Source: Moniliella sp. 'wahieum' (taxonomy: Eukaryota > Basidiomycota > Moniliellomycetes > Moniliellales > Moniliellaceae). From it: DNA of 64,000 bases. The DNA lies in the NCBI GenBank assembly GCA_003971905.1, contig RSEE01000121.1, positions 102,894-166,893 of the forward strand. Reading direction: 5' to 3'. Positions within the stretch are counted from its first letter, which is position 1; each line of letters starts with the position of its first letter. The notes beneath the pieces were generated by a model. The model was not told the DNA's origin. It searched no databases and worked only from the letters and a program-made list of their open reading frames with translations. Made by a program: the position numbers and the translations under genes. Positions 33,547 through 44,835 of this stretch are shown in pieces.

Positions 33547-34149
33547 CGGCAGCAGCAGAGGGGGCGAGGCGGCGCGGGCGTTGGCGTTGGCGGTGGTGTG
33601 GGTGTAGGTGTGGGTGGCGGCGCTTTTGCGGGAGTTGGAGGTGAAGGCCGGCGGGTCACGCTTCAACTTGAAGCGTGAAGCTGGCAGGGGAAGCCACGGG
33701 CGCGTGCCACTGCGGCCTGGTGCCGCTGTGTGGCCGCCGTGTGCCCCCGTGTGCCGCGCTGCCGCCTCGGGCGCGGTGCCGCCGGCCGAGGAACACGCAA
33801 GGCCCGCACGGCGCCAGTGCCCGCAGCGTGGATCGTCCCGCACGCAGCGGCCGGGGCCCGGCAGGGGGCAGTGCTGTGCGTGGATTGGCTCAAGCAACGC
33901 ACCCGCAAGACTCAGCACGCACTGCCCCCGTGCCTGCGCTGGCCACTGATGCTGGTGGCGTCGCCCCAACTCCGCACCCTCAGCATCGAACATCCGTCGG
34001 CCGGGGCGCAGTCTTAGGGTTGGCCGCGGAACCAGCACGGGCGGAATGCGCGGCGCCTGAGGCCTGAGCGGAGCAGCCACTTCACCACCACACCATTCAC
34101 CACCACCATCACCACCACCCGCAACCGCGTCGGGCCCATCCGCAGCGCC
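33547..34149. other. Divergent spacer between DUF7137 and coiled-coil genes
   Basis: Upstream region of both divergent genes. Includes CTTCAACTTGAAGCGTGAAG (33660-33679), which holds a short inverted repeat, and CACCACCA words at 34081-34120. No coding signal. Confidence 0.45.
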
Positions 34150-34800
34150 ATGTCCGACACCTCCTCCGAGCCCCTCGCCCTCCGCGCCCACGCCTCGCCC
34201 CCCCGCTTAGGCAAGCGCAGCGCGCCTACCTCCTCCTCCGCCCCTAAGAACGCGCCCGCCCCGCCCGACCGCCGCCGCCGCAGGAAGAAGGCGACGCGCT
34301 GCTCTCGCTGCTGGAAGAGACTTGAGTTCGAACGCCGGCTGCGGCTGCGTTCTTTTACTCCTCCTCTGCCTCGCCCTCGCCCTCGCCCTCGCCTCCACCC
34401 CTGCCCTCCGCCTCCGCCTCCGCCTCTTCCGCTTCGCCCCCCCGCCGCCCGTTGTCCGCCGACAGGCACAACCCCCCTCCGACCCCCAAGGACAAGGTAA
34501 GAGCAAGGGCAAGAGCAAGGTAAGGACAAGGGCAAGGATAAGTCTGTCGACCCGCTGCGCGCGCTCCAGCACCTCGACCTCCCGCCCCTCCCCAGCACGA
34601 CACGCCCACCCCCAGTCTGACGTCCCAAGCATGGAAGCGCATTCTGGACCGCGCCACGCTCGGCATTGGCGATGCATGCTACGATTCCTCTGACGAGGAG
34701 CAGGCCCAGCTCGAGGCCGAGGAAGATCGCAATACGCTCCAGGTCGAGTTGGCTCGCGTGCTGCGTTGTCTCCAAGCCCGCGCTCACGATATCCGCCGCC
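34150..34800 (+). CDS. Uncharacterised coiled-coil protein
   Basis: I do not recognise this gene. The first frame (MSDTSSEPLALRAHASPP) is Ser/Pro/Lys-rich; after a frame change comes EEGDALLSLLEET (about 34282-34322), then low-complexity Pro/Ser, then KDKSVDPLRALQHLDLPPL (about 34535-34590). A further change leads to SLTSQAWKRILDRATLGIGD, an acidic patch CYDSSDEEQAQLEAEEDRN and a heptad-like helix LQVELARVLRCLQARAHDIR (about 34738-34790). Residue bias differs clearly from the antisense frames. The 3' end is uncertain; a PSPTPSPS stretch follows and a splice site may lie near 34800-34930. It is convergent with the Rds1-type gene. No predicted function. Confidence 0.5.
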
Positions 34801-35128
34801 TGCGGCCTAGCCCTACTCCTAGTCCTAGTCTTTGTCCTAGTTCCACTCGTGTGTTTCCGCTCGACGCTCGGCGCTCGACGCTCGGCGCTCGGCGCTCTCC
34901 TCTGTACTCTATGCATATTGTCAGGTGGTTAAAACGGGGCCATTTGTCATTGATGGCACTTGGACTCAAGGTACGAATTGAAAGAGGCCAAAGGGGCAGG
35001 AAGAAGAGACGGGGGGGGGGGGGTGAGAAAAAGAGGGCGAGAAGAAAAGGACAGAGAGAGGGGAAGAGGGAGAAGGTAGTAGTAGTGCTGCGCAAGCGCG
35101 CACTCCCCTTTGCTCGCTCGCTCGTCGC

Positions 35129-36548
35129 TTAACCAGCATAGTAGATCTGAGGCCCGCATGGTATGCTGATTGATGGCGCTCAAGTTGAGCGGCGTCAAGG
35201 GCACTGCCTCGTTGACCAGCGACACAAACCACCGTTTCGTTAATGATGGCTTGCGTGCCGTTGAGCGGGAAGATTTGGCCGCCGGGCAAGCGCGTCACAC
35301 CTTCCCACCCGGACCCTGTCGCGCTCACATTCTCCAGCGCCGAGTAGGTCACGTTGTACTGGCTCCCCACGCCGCGTAGCCGCGGCGTCTTGCACGCGAG
35401 AATCTCTGTGTGCTGCCGGTACGGACCTTGCACTTCGCCCTCGGGGCCCCAGGTGAGGTGCACAATGTCGCCCGGGTGGGAGAGGGCGGTGACGTTGTGC
35501 GTGATGGCCGGCCCACCGGCCTTGCGCCCAGCGGCAATCGAGTCGGGGTTGTTGGTGATGTTGAGTTTGGGGAAGATGGACCAACCGACGGGCGTGTTGT
35601 GCGCCGGACACTCCTTGATCCAGGGCGAAAGCAGCGTCCAGGTATAGGCCTGCGTGATGCCCGTCTCGAACCAGACTGGGCTCGGTTGCAGGCCGAGCCA
35701 CTGGCGCTGGGTAAACTCTTGCCGTGCTTCCGTCGTGATGCTCTGGAGCAAAATTTGCGCCAGCGCACGGTTGTCGAGAGAGGGCAGGAAGCCGTACACG
35801 CCACTCTCGCCAAACCGCGTCACACGCTCTGAAAACAAAACGCTTCCCCCAAGTCTTGGAACGCGTACTGGAACGTGCACTGCTGCGGCGCCCCCGCTCC
35901 CAGCAGGTTGCTCACTACCAATGCATGCCCAATCTCTTGCTGGCCGTAGAACTGGATCAGCGACACATCCTCGTCCGTCAGACCGTACGCGTGGAACTCT
36001 TCCGGCGTAAACTTGGCCACAATGTAGTTGAACAGGTCCAGCTCAATCAACTCTTGGTGCACCACCACTGGACAAAACCATGGTCATGTCAGCACGCTAG
36101 AGAAACCACATATGCCCTTCTGTCTGCACCTCTGATCGCACTTGAGCAGGCCAGGCAGGAGGGCAAGCACGGCACATGACGTACAGTTGAGCGAGTGCCA
36201 GTCAAACGCAGAAAACGCAACGTAGTGCGGATTGTCCCCAGGCGCATTGGCCGGGGTGGGGTTCTTGTAGCCGGTATAGTTGACGCCGCCAGGCTTGTCA
36301 CTCGTCGCGGTCAGGTCGGCGTAGGGCACAACGGGAAGCTTGTTGCGCTTGGCCAGGCCATCGAGCTGGTCGTGAGCGAGCCGCCGGCGCTGCAGGCGCT
36401 CGAGGAGCGCACGCGGGTACGCACCATGTTGGGCAGCAGCGGGCGCGGGTACGGGCACGGGCACGGGCGCAGCGGCCGGGAGGCAGAAGGCGAGGGATGC
36501 GGCGCCGAGCAGCGCGGCCAGAAGGCTGGTGGAGGCGAAGCTGCGCAT
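35129..36548 (-). CDS. rds1: Rds1-type secreted ferritin-like stress protein
   Basis: A relative of fission yeast Rds1, a stress-responsive protein with a ferritin-like four-helix fold. Start 36548 gives a signal peptide (MRSFASTSLLAALLGAASLA). The mature part has ferritin-like helices with HQELIELDLFNYIV and IQFYGQQEIGHALV (Glu/His metal-ligand pattern, 36060-35900), then ESGVYGFLPSLDNRALAQIL and ITTEARQEF. N-glycosylation sequons (NVT, NYT, NET) are frequent. The intron is about 36068-36129 (GTGCAG…TCCAG), although phase needs a shift. The frame break at 35837-35840 is a TTTTT read as TTTT. The gene ends IYYAG, TAA at 35129. A TATAAAAG box is about 50 bases before the ATG. Enzymatic activity is unknown. 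Confidence 0.88.
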
Positions 36549-36598
36549 GGGGAAGGAGGTGGGGCACAGGCCGAGGACGAGACGGGCGGGGGGGAGTG

Positions 36599-36606
36599 CT
36601 TTTATA
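36599..36606 (-). promoter_or_regulatory. TATA box of Rds1-type gene
   Basis: TATAAAAG on the minus strand, 51 bases upstream of the start codon. A consensus TATA box fits a stress-inducible gene; most other genes here show none. Confidence 0.6.
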
Positions 36607-39600
36607 CTAGACTGGCATTGCGAGAAAAAGCATATATATTGGAGGCTGGGGCGCCGGCGAGGCGGTGGCGGCCGCATTGCTCAGCTCGTCGCTTAGCAGG
36701 CCACCGCCGAGAGGAGAGCGGCGGACAAGACGACAAGCAAAGGCACGACGCAAGGCACGACGCAACTCGCCTGCGCGCTTCGTTGGGTGACCGTGCGCGG
36801 AGGCATAATCGTGTTTGCCCCTCGGGCAAGACGCCGACGACAGGCACGCACACCGAGCCACACAAGACGCTGCCGCTGGCCTTCTGCCGCGTCCTGCTGC
36901 CCACCAGCCTGTTTCGAGGTCCGTGCGCGCCGCTGGGCGCCCCACGCACCGCGGCTCTTCCCCGATGCGATCGGCTGTGGGCACATCGTTCTTGGCGCAG
37001 CGCAAGAGCCTGCGGTCGGAGAGGGACGAGGGGGCGGGCAACATCCAGGACACCGGGCGGGTGCTGGGGGTACCGGTTACCAGTTACACTGCTTGCTGCA
37101 GCTATACTGCGAGAGCAATACTGAGTCCTGTCAGACACCGACTGTCACATGGCAGAGGAAGAGCGTGCTGCGTCATACCACGGGGTTTGTCCCGAATAAA
37201 GGGCGGTGGTGGGGGGCGTGGTGCCTCTGTACTACAGTGCCATGCCCGCCTAGTAAGCGTGCGCTGTTGCTGCCCAAACCCAAGCAGAAGCGATTGTCGG
37301 CGGCGGACCGATGGACGGAGAGGCGCTTCTGCCTCAGCATCTTCGCAGCCCCAGCCATCGTCTCTGTCTCGTCGGCCCGACGCTCCCCGCTCGAGCCACT
37401 CGCGTTTCCTGTTGGGCGTCCGCTGTGGCATCGATTTCATCGATCAGCAGGCATTAAATTACTGCCGCAAACAGACACGCAGACCTACGTACAGCCTATA
37501 GCCGCATATAGCCGCACAGCGCTCAGCCGCCCACAAAGCTCACTTGGCCCGAACACCCCCCAATCTGACACACTTCGGCCTCTCAGATTCTCAGCTCCCA
37601 TCAACTCATTGATCATCGCTCTCGACGTACGTAGGTCAGCGTTCAACGTACTCAACACTCAGTCAACGCTCAACAACAGCGTCAGACACCCTAACTTCTC
37701 TCGGCAGGATGGATGATCGCTGCTCCGCAATCAGCTCATCGGCCTTTCACCCTCAGCGTCCTTCGGTCGGGAATCCATAATCACCGACAGCCACCAAAAC
37801 AATCACCAAAACAATAACCCATTGCGTTCTCCTAGGAACATCCACCGGCCACTCACCCTAGTAGTTCCATCCGCTCGGGGTAACCGCATACGGCGAACGT
37901 ATATATACGGTGAATGTTGAACGCCGAAGCGAGCATACTGCATACCCACCCATCTGATCTTCCCAAGCCGTCTGGAAGCTTGAGCGTCGACGGACCGGCG
38001 ATGATCGATGATCTGGTACCGACTGGCGGGTGGTGGGGCGGCCCTTTGGCCTGTTGGTACATGTTATTCTTCTGCACACCGACGCACATTGCAGGATGGC
38101 GGTGACGACCGAATGACGTTATTGTTATGATTCGTGATTCATGACGCCAGAGCAAGGAGACACACTGAGCGCTACCTAATCGTGCGGTTGGACCGTTCCT
38201 ATTATCTAACTACTCCTACTATAGGCCTCCCGGCTATCCCATAGTCCTAGTCTGCACCGCGGGGCGAGAAGCTGAGGCTCAGCACTGCGTCTCCATTAGT
38301 ACTGAGATGAGGGGATTGCCTACCGAGTAACTCAATTCGTGCCCGAGTCAAACCGAATATATATTGAGCACTGAGTGCTCGACTGAGTTTTCTGGGCCGA
38401 CAGCGCGTCCGTACTGTTGTTCGCGCAACAAACCCCTAATACAACGACCAAACCTACCGTCGCCTCTCTTGCGTCAGCGCGAGCGTACGGCACCGCCGGA
38501 CGGCTTGAGAAGATGCACCGAGCAATATAATAGTCCGTTTGCCCTTGCCAGGGCAAGTGCGTTCCTTTTCCTCTCAGTCCGTCACATCGCGCCATCTTCT
38601 TTGTAGGACTCGTGCTGTCCATGCTCCATTTTCACCCCCCCAACTCCCCCCAACCCATTAACCCTCCCCTCTGTGAAGATGAGTTTCGGAATTTTGGTGT
38701 TTAGTTAGTTTCCTCCCACCACAAGAATTCAGGCTGCAAGACGAGCTCATCCCACGCACACACTCTGCTTGGCCCCGGCCTACTGCATCACCAGTGGCCA
38801 GTGTTGCGGCCAGCTGGAACGCTTGAAAGGTGAGATCGAACCTTCTCAGTCAATGCTACACCCAACATCAGAGGCGTGGCCTGTTCGGCCCATGATGTTT
38901 GTTTTCCAATGAAACTGCTACACAGGCTGTTTTTGGGGTCCAGCGCGCTTGATCCGTGGCACAACAGGCGCCGGACTCACATCGGATCTCCTACTCGGGT
39001 GCCCACCGTCTAGCTTCCAAACGCACGGCCTGTTCAACCACTGCAGTGGTCATATTGGAGAGCGCCACTACGGTGTGGTCAATGTTCAACCCACTTTTTG
39101 CTGACAGGTGCCATTCAACATAATAGGTTTGGGATGGATTCTTGGGTACACAAAACAAACAGGGGACGGAAACGGGATGATGAAAAGAACACAACACGTG
39201 CCGGGCGCCACGCCAAAACTGGCGCCATGCCAATGAGGGCCAGTGGTGCGCAACGACACAGCCGGGATCGAGACGACTTGTTGTGTGCATATAAAAAGTG
39301 ATACAGAGACAATGGGGGGGGGGGAGAGAGTTGGAGTGAGAGGCGGGGGTGTAGTGCTCGGAAACAATGGAGGATGGATCAGAGGATGGAGGATGGAGAA
39401 TGAAGATGGGGATGAGGTTCTGAAAGGGAAGAAAGAGGGGGGTGGCCCATTCGTGTTTGTGTCTTGAGAAGAACAGTGGGCCGTTTGGGATTGCACAGGA
39501 GAAAAGGGGCAGAGGATTACGGAGGAGTGATAACAATGGACGGGAGAGAACGATGGCAACGATCCCCTTGCCCACAGGGAAGAAGCACATGGGGATGGCG

Positions 39601-39650
39601 GTGGTGGTGGAGAGGCAGGAAGTACAACTGGGCGATTGGTGCCTGCCTGC
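36607..39650. other. Three-kilobase gene-poor region
   Basis: No gene could be supported. Base composition is more AT-rich than neighbouring genes. Notable words: a CGTATATATACG palindrome (about 37896-37907), TGTTG…CAACA inverted repeat (about 38418-38433), A/G-rich GGATGGAGG/GGGGAGAG tracts (39312-39440), and the 3' side of Mug190 at 39440-39650. Long minus-strand frames at 39086-39590 have no recognisable domains. A degraded transposon is possible but not shown. Confidence 0.45.
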
Positions 39651-42600
39651 CTACACTTCCGACAAGACACCTCCCTTCCGGCGTGGCCTGTGATCTTATG
39701 CTGGGCCTCCTTGAGCCGGTTCTTGAGCGAGTCCTTGGCCCACGAGGCGCTGCGGACCGCCGAGTAGCCAAACGAACCACGATGACGCGCATGCAACGCT
39801 TCGCGTTTCGCACGACGAATCTCGGCGCGCTCATGCCGATCAATCACGCCATCGTCATTCGCATGCGAGTTGATCTCGGCGCGCGGGCATGCCGCGCAAC
39901 CGATTGACACCTCCCACTCGTGCCGGTGTGTGACCTTGCAAGATCTCCTCGTGGTTCAGGTCAAAGCCCGGAGGAGCCGAATGCCAACACCAGCTCGCCC
40001 ACCACGCCGTACTGGTGTGTCGCCGCGGCCTCGGACCCAATGTAGTTCCCATCGCAATGTCCGCTTGCGGGCCGGCCAAGAGCGGGAGCGAAAGCCACGT
40101 AATCGGCGCTTCGCTCTCTTCCCACTGTGCTCCCCCGCCAGCGGGCCGCCCACCGCGCCGGCCATCGTCCCCTCCGGCACACAATCCGGCACGTCCCCCA
40201 GCCATTGGGCCGCGTACGCATCGCACTTTTTCCGCGCGCTCAGCGTCGAAATGCCGAGGCGCGGATTGACACCAAAGATGACTGAGGTCAGGTAGCGCTG
40301 AAAGAGCGGGACGGTGAGCAGGGAAATGGGGTGCTCCGGTTGGCATCCTGCCCTGCCCCTGCCCCTGCCCCTCCCTCTTGTCCGTCGTCGGCGGCTCCGG
40401 AGGAGGGATCAGCATGCTGCGTGTACTGGGCCAGGTAACTGTGTGCCTTGGCCTCGGGCGGGTTGTACTGGCGCAGATCCAGCTTGCGCACCACGTCGCC
40501 CACGGTCACAATCAGTTTGCCCCCGGCCAGCGCACGCTGCCATGCGTCGTACGTGCCGCCCTGTGCATGCTCCAGCGGCGCATGCCCGCCCTTCTCCTGC
40601 ACTCGCTCGGCGCTGGCGGGAAGCGGAGCGTGATGGGCCCCGAATTTCCACCGTCGCCGTCTCGGCACCACGGAGCGGACGGGGCAAGTCGAGGTGGACC
40701 GAGCGGAAGACAAACGACAACTGCACCTTGCCAAACGCCACCCCGTCCGACAAGCTAAACTTGCGCGACACTTGCGATGTCGTGGCAAACAAATCAGGCA
40801 GGTCCAGGCTGAGCAAGACGGACAGAGCCAGCAGCCGTTGGTCAGCGCCTACCCCCGCACACGAAGCCGAAACAGAAGAAGAAGAAGAAAACACGAAAAC
40901 AAGGCGACAGTGGAAGAAGGACGTACCAGACGAGGCCCATGATGGGTCATGCTCCCGCAAGCGCGCATCGCGCACACAGATCGTCACGTTGGCCGAGCGC
41001 CAGTCGCGTACGACCACCTCGGTGCCCGCGTTGAAAAAGGGATCGTTGGTGTACTGTTTGGTGCGCGTACGGAAGACCATGACCTCATTCAGCAGCACCT
41101 CGGCGTACGCGCACGGGATCCGCTTGGTCGAATCGGCATTGTCAATGTCCTGGCCTTGTCCGCCCTCGCGGTCTTTGCCCATGTATCCGCGCTCCACATC
41201 CCGGTTCTCCAGCCCTTCGATGTGTTCGACCAAGACGGAGAGGATCCCGGTCGGTACGCCGGGTTCGGCGGCCGGCGCATCGTCTCGGCCGCCTCGAGCG
41301 CGATCGCGGCGCGGCGTGCGCGGTCGGTCCGCTTCTGCTTCAAGACAAGTTTTTCTTGCTTGACGCTCTCCGTGTCGGATACATTCTCCTCGTCCCGGTC
41401 CTGCATGATCTGGCGCCCTCCAGCTCCATCCGCCGTTCTTCCGCTTGCAACTGCACCGCCACATCGTCGAGCGTGTGGTGGGCCTTGTGCTCCAGCTCGT
41501 CCAACGCCACCTGGCCCGACGCTGCCCCGATCGCCTGGCCGAGCGGCGCCTTGTCAAAGAAGCCCACCCGGTACGTCAAGTGGCCCTCCATGGGCGTGTC
41601 CTCGTCAAACCCAAGCAGCGGGTCGGTATACGTGTGCACTGATTGGGCTGGCGCATCAACCAGCGCACCGACCGCGTCACGCGCCCGTTAATGTCGTCCG
41701 GACTGTGCCGGTCCCAGTCCCACAACTGGATCGACAGCATCTCGTCGTTCTTCACGTCGTTCTTGGTCACCAGCACAAACGCATACTCGTTCCACACCGG
41801 ATTCAGGTCGCGGCGCACAATGCGCGACCAGTACAGCGGACGACCAAACTTGGCCAGCGACACGATAATGTACGGATCCGAGTAGCCATTGGCGTCTTGG
41901 CTGCTTAGCCCGCGCGCATAGCCAATGTGCACGGCCAAGATGCCAACCGAATCGGTATCTTTCTTCACGCCATCGCCCGACAAGATGTCGGTCAGGTTGA
42001 GCGTCATGCTCTGCGGCGCCACATACGCATTCGCCGCGGCGGCAATGGACGACTGAACAAAGTCCGAGACCAAAGGGATGTCCAGCACATTGACAAACTT
42101 GGACGCCATCGGCACCACCGATACCTCGATCCGCGGCACACCCATCAAGGAAAACGTCACGTTGCGCACGTACGGCGGCTCACTCACCAACTGCGCCCGC
42201 AGCCGGATCGTGCCTGCAAGCTTCTCAATCTGCACCCACACGGGGAACGGGATCTGGAACAGATCCATCGCGCCAATAAAGAACTGGATCATCATGTGGA
42301 TGTTGTCGGCACGACGACTGCCCTTGCGCGCACTGTAGCTAAATGATGCTTCCAGATGCACAAACCCACCCGACTCGTCCAGCACATTGATCTGCTGCTC
42401 TTGCAGCGACTCGCCCAGCACGGCATAGGACTCCTGCGTGCCGTCGATCGTTTGCTGCGACACGCTTTCGTCCACCGCCGCCGTCGACCGCACCTTGTCT
42501 CCTTGCTCGTGGCTCGGGCCCGGCGGCATCGCCTCCTGTCCCTCGGTCCGAAGCGCGACCGGGGCAGGAGAACGCACGAGAGCACACGCTCCTTGAGCTT

Positions 42601-44329
42601 GGATCGCAACCCTTCCCGTTCTACACACCTGCTCTGAATTTTGTTGATTCCACAACGAGTCCCCATCCGACACGACCGTCTGGCACCCACCCGGCTGCTC
42701 CAACGGCGCCATCGTGTTGACCGTATCGTGCGACTGGGTGGTAGTCACCCGAGGCAAATGCAACCCGCCCGAAGACGCACGCGGCTCCGACGTGGCTGCA
42801 CCGGCTCCCGTGGCCTGGCCTGGCACTGTGGACACGGGCGTGGTGGGACCGCGGGGCGAGGAACGCGGAGAGCTGGTCCCGCGTCCGTCCGCCGGCCCGG
42901 TCCCCGGTCCAGACGCCGCACGGGCCGAGCCGCGGTGCGGGAACGCACCGGGGAAACGACCTGTGCCGGGCTGCGCCGAGGACCGCTGTTGTTGTTGTAG
43001 TACTTGTTCCTGGTGCTGTTGGTCGAGGGCGTGGTGGAGTTCGGTGGCGGAGGACACATGGCGTCCGTCGGGCGTCTTGGCGCGCAAAGAGCGGAGTGCG
43101 ACCAGCTGAAACGCATGCACGCCAATCCCAATGTCGTCCACCTTGACTGCATTGATAAAGCTCGGCAGCGACATTTGCATCACGTCTTCCACCTGGTCTG
43201 CCAGCGGCACAAACACCGCCGGATCAATCTGTTTCCACACGGCCGCAATCGACGCGTTGAGCCACTCGACGCTTTCCGGCATGGGCGGGACCAGTGCGTT
43301 GGTGCGGCTGGTAAACAGCGTGTTCCGCCGCGACTCGAGCTCCTTCTCGATCTGTCGCTGCACCATCGCAATCCCAATGCACAGCACGCCCAGCACAACG
43401 GTCACCGAACTGCGCGCGGCCAGACTGAGCGCGCGAGGAACGCCAGCCAGGACAACCGCAAGGACGCAGCCGAAAACGAATGGAGCGCGACCATGTACCA
43501 CACCGAGGAGAAGACAACAAAGACAGCAAGGTAGAGAATCACAAACGTCTCGCGCACCTTGATCAGGCTCGCGTCGCCCAGGGCACCGGCGTCGGGTAGG
43601 GTACAGCTTGGGAAACTTGTGCGAGTTGACCATCGGGTGCAGCGCCTGGACGTGGGCGCTGTCGGTCTCCTGCACGCCGAGCACGGTGGTGGAGTAGCCC
43701 TGCGGGAAGGACGGGTCGACATGCTCCCAGCCGGCGCGCGCCGCGGCGCCGGGAAGCGGCTCGGCCGCCGCCGGGGCGGCGCATCGCGCGCCTTGCGCAT
43801 GCCCTTGGCAATCACATCCACCGGCAGGCGGCCCACGTTGACCGCCGTGTTGCCGACAAACTCGACGGTGCTGCCGACGACCCGGAGCGGCAGGGGCGCA
43901 CGGTTGATGGCCTGGTGCACGGCGGCGCGGTGCGGGTGGGTCTGCATGTCGAAGGAGGAGAGCTTGCGGATGGGTGCAGGCGGCTCTTGTCGCCCGAGGG
44001 CTTGGCCAGCGCGCTGGGGCTGGGGCTGCGGCGCGGAGGATGGCGGGTATGGGTATAGGGGTCGAAGACGGAGCCATCGTCGTCGCTGTTGGTGTTTGTT
44101 GTTGTGGTGGTCGTCGTCGTCGTCGTCCGCTCGGGGCAAGGACGGGGATGGGCGCGGCGGGCGAGCTGGCGACGTGCTCGATGCTGCTGTCGGAGAGTGG
44201 CTGGAACGGCGGCGGGGGGTGGTCCGGCGGGCGGGCGCGGCGGGGCGGTGGGGGCGGCGGGTCGAGCTTGAGGAGGCTGGCACGGCCAGGAGGCGCTCGA
44301 TGCGGTTGGGGGGCGCGGGCGGAGGCCAT
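39651..44329 (-). CDS. mug190: Mug190-type SMP/C2 membrane-contact protein
   Basis: A tricalbin-like tether and lipid-transfer protein of ER contact sites, matching fission yeast Mug190 better than true tricalbins. Start 44329 (MASARAPQPHRAPPG) is followed by a low-complexity region, membrane segments (about 43545-43390: ILYLAVFVVFSSVWYMV and VTVVLGVLCIGIAMV), an SMP lipid-binding domain (about 43320-42000; VEWLNASIAAVW, SYSARKGSRR), a first C2 domain (about 41990-41690; YSDPYIIVSLAKFG, DLNPVWNE), a coiled linker, and a second C2 domain (about 41270-40690; FFNAGTEVVVRDW, SVRDAR-like, GKVQLSFVFRSV). The C-terminal HARHRGSFGYSAVRSASW also fits Mug190. One intron, 40809-40926. Frames change at least eight times, one at 40944-40946 (CCCC read as CCC). 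Confidence 0.85.
40809..40926 (-). other. Intron in mug190 gene
   Basis: GTACGT donor and GCTCAG acceptor, 118 bases; splicing joins DPIMGLV to CLDLPDLF, matching the second C2 domain of the family. The intron contains a TTC microsatellite. Confidence 0.8.
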
Positions 44330-44835
44330 GGCGGCGAAGCCCCGCCGGCGGATGGGGGCGAGGGGGCGAGGGTGGGGGGGAGGGGGTTCGCGGTGGGGGG
44401 AGGGGGTTCGCGGTGGGGGGGATGCGTGTTAGGGTGGGGGGACGGTGCGGGTGGGATGGTCGATGGGGATGGGAAATGCGGGTCACGTGCCCGGTGGGCG
44501 TGCTATTTGCTGCACGGGCGCCTGCGCATGCGCTGCTGAGACTCAGCGCTGCGCAGGGAGTTGGCCCCCTGCCTGTCTGCTGCGATCGGCCCACAGGGTT
44601 ACGCTCCCCAGGCCGCACGGCACAACGCAGCGCCCCGGTGCCTGTCCCGCCCACTTCGGCCCGCCCGGCCGCGCAGCCGCCCGCCGCCCGCACTGCACCG
44701 CTCTCCCCCGGCCCTGCGCCTGCTGCCCTTGACGTCATGCCGCTGTCCCCCTGCATCGAGCATCATGCCATACATCATACATCATGCATCATCGATCGCC
44801 GCCCCCCCGGCGCTACGGCTCGTTACGTCCGAATG
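44330..44835. other. Spacer between POL31 and mug190
   Basis: Starts G-rich with GGGGGAGGGGGTTCGCGGT repeated at 44379 and 44399; E-box at 44484-44489; ATCATACATCATGCATCATC words at 44775-44795. No gene. Confidence 0.5.
44484..44489. promoter_or_regulatory. CACGTG E-box upstream of mug190
   Basis: GGTCACGTGCC, 155 bases before the mug190 ATG. Confidence 0.35.

Noticed and set aside
38340..38640. Possible solo LTR because of a TGTTG…CAACA pair
   Set aside because: The two words are only a few bases apart and no target duplication or match to the 14278 LTR was seen.
38800..38880. tRNA T-arm-like GAGAAGGTTCGATCTC on the minus strand
   Set aside because: No acceptor or anticodon stem could be folded around it.
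39086..39590. Minus-strand frame of about 200 codons downstream of mug190
   Set aside because: Past the likely mug190 stop; composition is AT-richer, with Pro/Ser runs from GGAT/GAGAG tracts and no conserved motif.
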